From positions 1 through 7,721 of the forward strand of contig JAEUIX010000237.1 in the NCBI GenBank assembly GCA_016794945.1: DNA of 7,721 nt, in the 5' to 3' direction. The DNA comes from Phycisphaerae bacterium (GTDB lineage: Bacteria > Planctomycetota > Phycisphaerae > Phycisphaerales > UBA1924). The position numbers were made by a program, and so were the translations under genes. Below, piece after piece: positions 6,124-7,721 of the stretch (its first letter is position 1; each line of letters begins with the position of its first letter). Under the pieces are notes generated by a model, which saw only the letters and a program-made list of their open reading frames with translations, was not told the origin of the DNA and did not search any database.

Positions 6124-6561
6124 ATGCCCGCCCGACCGCGCCGGCCCGCCGTGACCGTCGAGACCTTCCGCACGATGGCCGTCTCCCTGCCCGGCGCAGC
6201 CGAAGGCTCGCACATGGGCCACCCAGATTTCCGCATCGCCGGCCGGATCTTCGCCACCATCCCCGATGAGGACCGGCCCTTGGGCATGGTCCGCCTTTCG
6301 CCGGAGGATCAGGCCAAGTTCATCGCGCGGCCCGGAGGGGGCTTTGAGCCCGCGCCCGGCGCCTGGGGCCGCCAGGGGTGCACCTACGTGCGGCTGGACG
6401 TGGCATCCGCCGCCGACGTCCGCGCGGCGCTCCGCCGCGCCTGGGCCGAGCGGATCGAGGCCTCCGCCGGCGCACCGCCCCCGCCGCGCCGCGCCGGCCG
6501 TCGTTCGCCGACGAAAATGCCCCGGCGGCCGGGGCGTGGGGGGCGGTCCTCGCGATCCTGA
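6124..6561 (+). CDS. MmcQ/YjbR family protein
   Basis: A small, probably cytoplasmic protein of the MmcQ/YjbR (DUF419) family, whose double-wing fold is suggestive of DNA binding but whose biochemical role is not settled. Residues about 11-111 match the family pattern: TFRTMAVSLPGAAEGSHMGHPDFRI, a GRIFATI strand, the LSPEDQAKFI helix, and GAWGRQGCTYVRL followed by a C-terminal helix ending at AWAERI. Family members usually end about here. Residues 112-145 are an extra Pro/Arg-rich tail, and its coding bases overlap the terminator hairpin of the convergent gene, so the tail may be non-functional read-through sequence. The start at 6124 is supported by a TANNNT box six bases upstream and by the distance to the domain. 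The stop lies one base from the stop of the convergent gene. Confidence 0.87.
   Translation: MPARPRRPAVTVETFRTMAVSLPGAAEGSHMGHPDFRIAGRIFATIPDEDRPLGMVRLSPEDQAKFIARPGGGFEPAPGAWGRQGCTYVRLDVASAADVRAALRRAWAERIEASAGAPPPPRRAGRRSPTKMPRRPGRGGRSSRS
6511..6535 (-). terminator. Intrinsic terminator of the convergent PEP-CTERM-like gene, inside the YjbR coding sequence
   Basis: On the minus strand, GCCCCGG and CCGGGGC (6535-6529 and 6525-6519) form a 7-bp all-GC stem with a 3-base loop, followed at once by ATTTTCGT (6518-6511). This is the expected form of an intrinsic terminator and it starts 28 bases past the stop at 6563. It lies entirely within the last 51 bases of the plus-strand YjbR gene. The U run is short. 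Confidence 0.6.
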
Positions 6562-6562
6562 T

Positions 6563-7309
6563 TCACCGCCGCCGGCGCATCGCCGCCAGCCCGCCCAGGC
6601 CCAGCACGGCCGTCGCTCCGGGCGACGGGGCAAACTGGATCTGCAGCCAGGTGGTGTTGTACCCGGGGCTGGGCGTCAGTTGCACGGTGCTGGCGTTGAC
6701 GGCATCGGCCCCGACGTTGATCTGGTACGACCAGAGGAAGTCGTACTGAACGCCGGCGCTCAGCAGCCCGTTCCACGAGCCGATCTGGGCCGGGTTCACG
6801 GTGTCGAACAGCGTGCCGCTGAAGTTGAAGCCGGCGCCGCCGGAACTCCACCACGCCAGCACGTTCCCGCTGACCACTTCCACCAGCGAGACGTTGACCG
6901 ACACGCCGCTGAACGTGTTGCCCGCGATCTGAAATCCCGTGGTGCCGGTGATGCTGTACGTGGTGAAGCTGTTGCTGGCCGTGAAGCGGAAGTTGCCGTA
7001 CTGCGTGCTGGTGAACACGCCCGTCGGGTCGCTGCCGCCCCAGAGCGTGGAGTTGACGCGGAACGTGTCGAACTGCGGCCCCGCCGCCGGGCTGCGGACC
7101 ATCTGCGCCGTCGAGCCGCCCTGGAAGCCGCCGCCGCCCAGCGGCAGCCCGAAGAGGATCAGCCCGTTGTAGGTGTTCCCGCCGGCGTTGTACGCCCCCC
7201 CGGCGAACGAGTTGCCGAAGTCGCCCGTCACCGTCTGACCCGCCGCCGCGCCGACGAACAACAGAACGCCCGCCAGAACAGGCACGCCCGACCGCACGCG
7301 AATCGCCAT
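6563..7309 (-). CDS. Secreted protein with PEP-CTERM-like C-terminal sorting signal
   Basis: A 248-residue exported protein of unknown function. Residues 1-24 form a signal peptide (MAIRVR, hydrophobic core VLAGVLLFVGAAAG, cleavage near 23-25). The mature part is Gly/Ser/Thr/Asn-rich and beta-like, with no catalytic motif and no cysteine seen. The last 21 residues have the three-part PEP-CTERM layout: a PSPG motif (in place of PEP) at 228-231, a hydrophobic AVLGLGGLAAM segment, and a terminal RRRR. In characterised systems such tails are processed by an exosortase after export; none is encoded in this window. The reading frame stays open upstream to an ATG at 7381, but 7309 is preferred because of its Shine-Dalgarno and the signal peptide starting right there. 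Single-gene unit, convergent with the YjbR gene. Confidence 0.85.
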   Translation of the reverse strand: MAIRVRSGVPVLAGVLLFVGAAAGQTVTGDFGNSFAGGAYNAGGNTYNGLILFGLPLGGGGFQGGSTAQMVRSPAAGPQFDTFRVNSTLWGGSDPTGVFTSTQYGNFRFTASNSFTTYSITGTTGFQIAGNTFSGVSVNVSLVEVVSGNVLAWWSSGGAGFNFSGTLFDTVNPAQIGSWNGLLSAGVQYDFLWSYQINVGADAVNASTVQLTPSPGYNTTWLQIQFAPSPGATAVLGLGGLAAMRRRR

Positions 7310-7317
7310 GGTGCTCT

Positions 7318-7323
7318 CTCCTC
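7318..7323 (-). promoter_or_regulatory. Shine-Dalgarno deciding the start of the PEP-CTERM-like gene
   Basis: On the minus strand GAGGAG lies eight bases before the ATG at 7309. It favours this start over the in-frame ATG at 7381, which would add 24 residues ahead of the signal peptide and lies upstream of the candidate promoter. Confidence 0.7.
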
Positions 7324-7354
7324 TGGGGCCGGGGTTTCCCCGAGCCGCTCCTAT

Positions 7355-7383
7355 ACCGTACCACACGTTCCGGCCCGCCACAA
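7355..7383 (-). promoter_or_regulatory. Candidate promoter of the PEP-CTERM-like gene
   Basis: On the minus strand TTGTGG (7383-7378) and TACGGT (7360-7355) are separated by 17 bases. The predicted start near 7348 gives a leader of about 39 bases containing the Shine-Dalgarno and a small CGGGG-TTT-CCCCG hairpin (7330-7342). The -35 matches consensus only at TTG, and the -10 only at the TANNNT positions. Confidence 0.4.
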
Positions 7384-7472
7384 CTCCGGCGGCAAATCGG
7401 AAGTGCTGCCCGAGGGCCTCGGTCGGGATGATGGCAGGATCAGGGAAGTTGGGCCTGTGAGGTGAGCATCAG

Positions 7473-7502
7473 TTGACAGACGAGTCCCTTTGGTGGTTGA
7501 AT
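7473..7502 (+). promoter_or_regulatory. Candidate sigma70 promoter for the right-edge gene
   Basis: A perfect -35 TTGACA (7473-7478) is followed after 18 bases by TTGAAT (7497-7502; four of six matches). The predicted start near 7509 leaves a leader of about 50 bases before the ATG at 7559, with a Shine-Dalgarno in place. It has the only perfect -35 hexamer among the promoters proposed here. Confidence 0.5.
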
Positions 7503-7548
7503 CAGACCGATGGCCCACGTCGAAAGCAAGGGGCGGGGCTGGAACCCT

Positions 7549-7553
7549 GGAGG
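7549..7553 (+). promoter_or_regulatory. Shine-Dalgarno of the right-edge gene
   Basis: GGAGG lies five bases before the ATG at 7559 and is the main support for that start. Confidence 0.7.
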
Positions 7554-7558
7554 CACGC

Positions 7559-7721
7559 ATGAGCCGAAGTGGCTTGTTCACTCTTCTGATTCTCGTCGGA
7601 AGCTGCGGCGCGCTGGGCTACTACGCGTACACACTCCGAGGCGACGTGTCTCGGCTCGAAGCCGTTGAAAACCAACTTCGCTCCGATCTGAAGGCAAAGG
7701 TTGCCGAGATTGAGCGTCTGG
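7559..7721 (+). CDS. N-terminus of a membrane- or lipid-anchored coiled-coil protein, cut by the right edge
   Basis: Fifty-four codons from the ATG at 7559 remain open to the window end. After MSRSG comes a hydrophobic stretch (about residues 6-26) that could be a single membrane anchor. It also contains VGSC (13-16), an imperfect lipobox, so lipidation at Cys16 is an alternative. From residue 28 the sequence is a charged heptad pattern with hydrophobic a/d positions Val30, Leu33, Leu40, Leu44, Ile51 and Leu54, which indicates a coiled coil projecting from the membrane. A perfect -35 promoter and a strong Shine-Dalgarno support expression. GC at third codon positions is about 65% (35 of 54), much lower than in the other genes. 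The family cannot be assigned from this fragment. Confidence 0.75.
   Translation, partial: MSRSGLFTLLILVGSCGALGYYAYTLRGDVSRLEAVENQLRSDLKAKVAEIERL

Noticed and set aside
4176..6269. Plus-strand open frame of 697 codons that runs past the Ig-like gene into the YjbR gene
   Set aside because: It is an Arg/His/Pro-rich shifted frame that crosses the terminator hairpin and the next gene's promoter.
7310..7381. Use of the ATG at 7381 as start of the PEP-CTERM-like protein
   Set aside because: The extra 24 residues would precede the signal peptide, while the ATG at 7309 has a GAGGAG site and a candidate promoter downstream of 7381.
7351..7581. Minus-strand frame of 76 codons upstream of the PEP-CTERM-like gene
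   Set aside because: It overlaps the promoters proposed for both flanking genes and the start of the right-edge gene, and it has no Shine-Dalgarno or family resemblance.

Overview
The window is very GC-rich, and nearly every codon in the long genes ends in G or C. It looks like a chromosomal segment from a planctomycete, most likely of the class Phycisphaerae. This is an inference from three protein traits: a dockerin-like C-terminus with the LTGxDFxxFIxxFF pattern, a PEP-CTERM-type tail ending in a glycine/leucine segment plus four arginines, and a lipoprotein tricorn-like protease. There is no insertion sequence, CRISPR array, phage gene or clear mobile boundary.

Layout. Positions 1-68 (minus) may hold the start of a gene that runs off the left edge. 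A tRNA-Leu(CAA) lies at 201-285 (minus). A 1140-residue tricorn-like S41 lipoprotein protease fills 390-3812 (plus). A 702-residue secreted protein with Ig-like domains and a dockerin-like C-terminus fills 3922-6030 (plus) and ends at a strong GC hairpin (6061-6092). A small MmcQ/YjbR-family protein follows at 6124-6561 (plus). It converges, one base apart, on a 248-residue PEP-CTERM-like secreted protein at 6563-7309 (minus). The last 220 bases carry a good promoter, a Shine-Dalgarno and the start of a membrane or lipid-anchored coiled-coil protein (7559 to the right edge, plus). That end has visibly lower GC.

Three of the four complete proteins carry export signals of different kinds: a lipobox (protease), a signal peptidase I signal with a dockerin-like end (6030 gene), and a signal peptide with a PEP-CTERM-like tail (7309 gene). 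The region is therefore largely cell-envelope or surface related. The genes do not form an obvious pathway; each seems to be its own transcription unit.

The most notable structural signal is two types of gene start. The genes at 390 and 6124 have no Shine-Dalgarno but show TANNNT exactly six bases before the ATG, as expected for leaderless mRNAs. The genes at 3922, 7309 and 7559 have clear Shine-Dalgarno sequences and promoters further upstream. I found no convincing undescribed multi-gene system.
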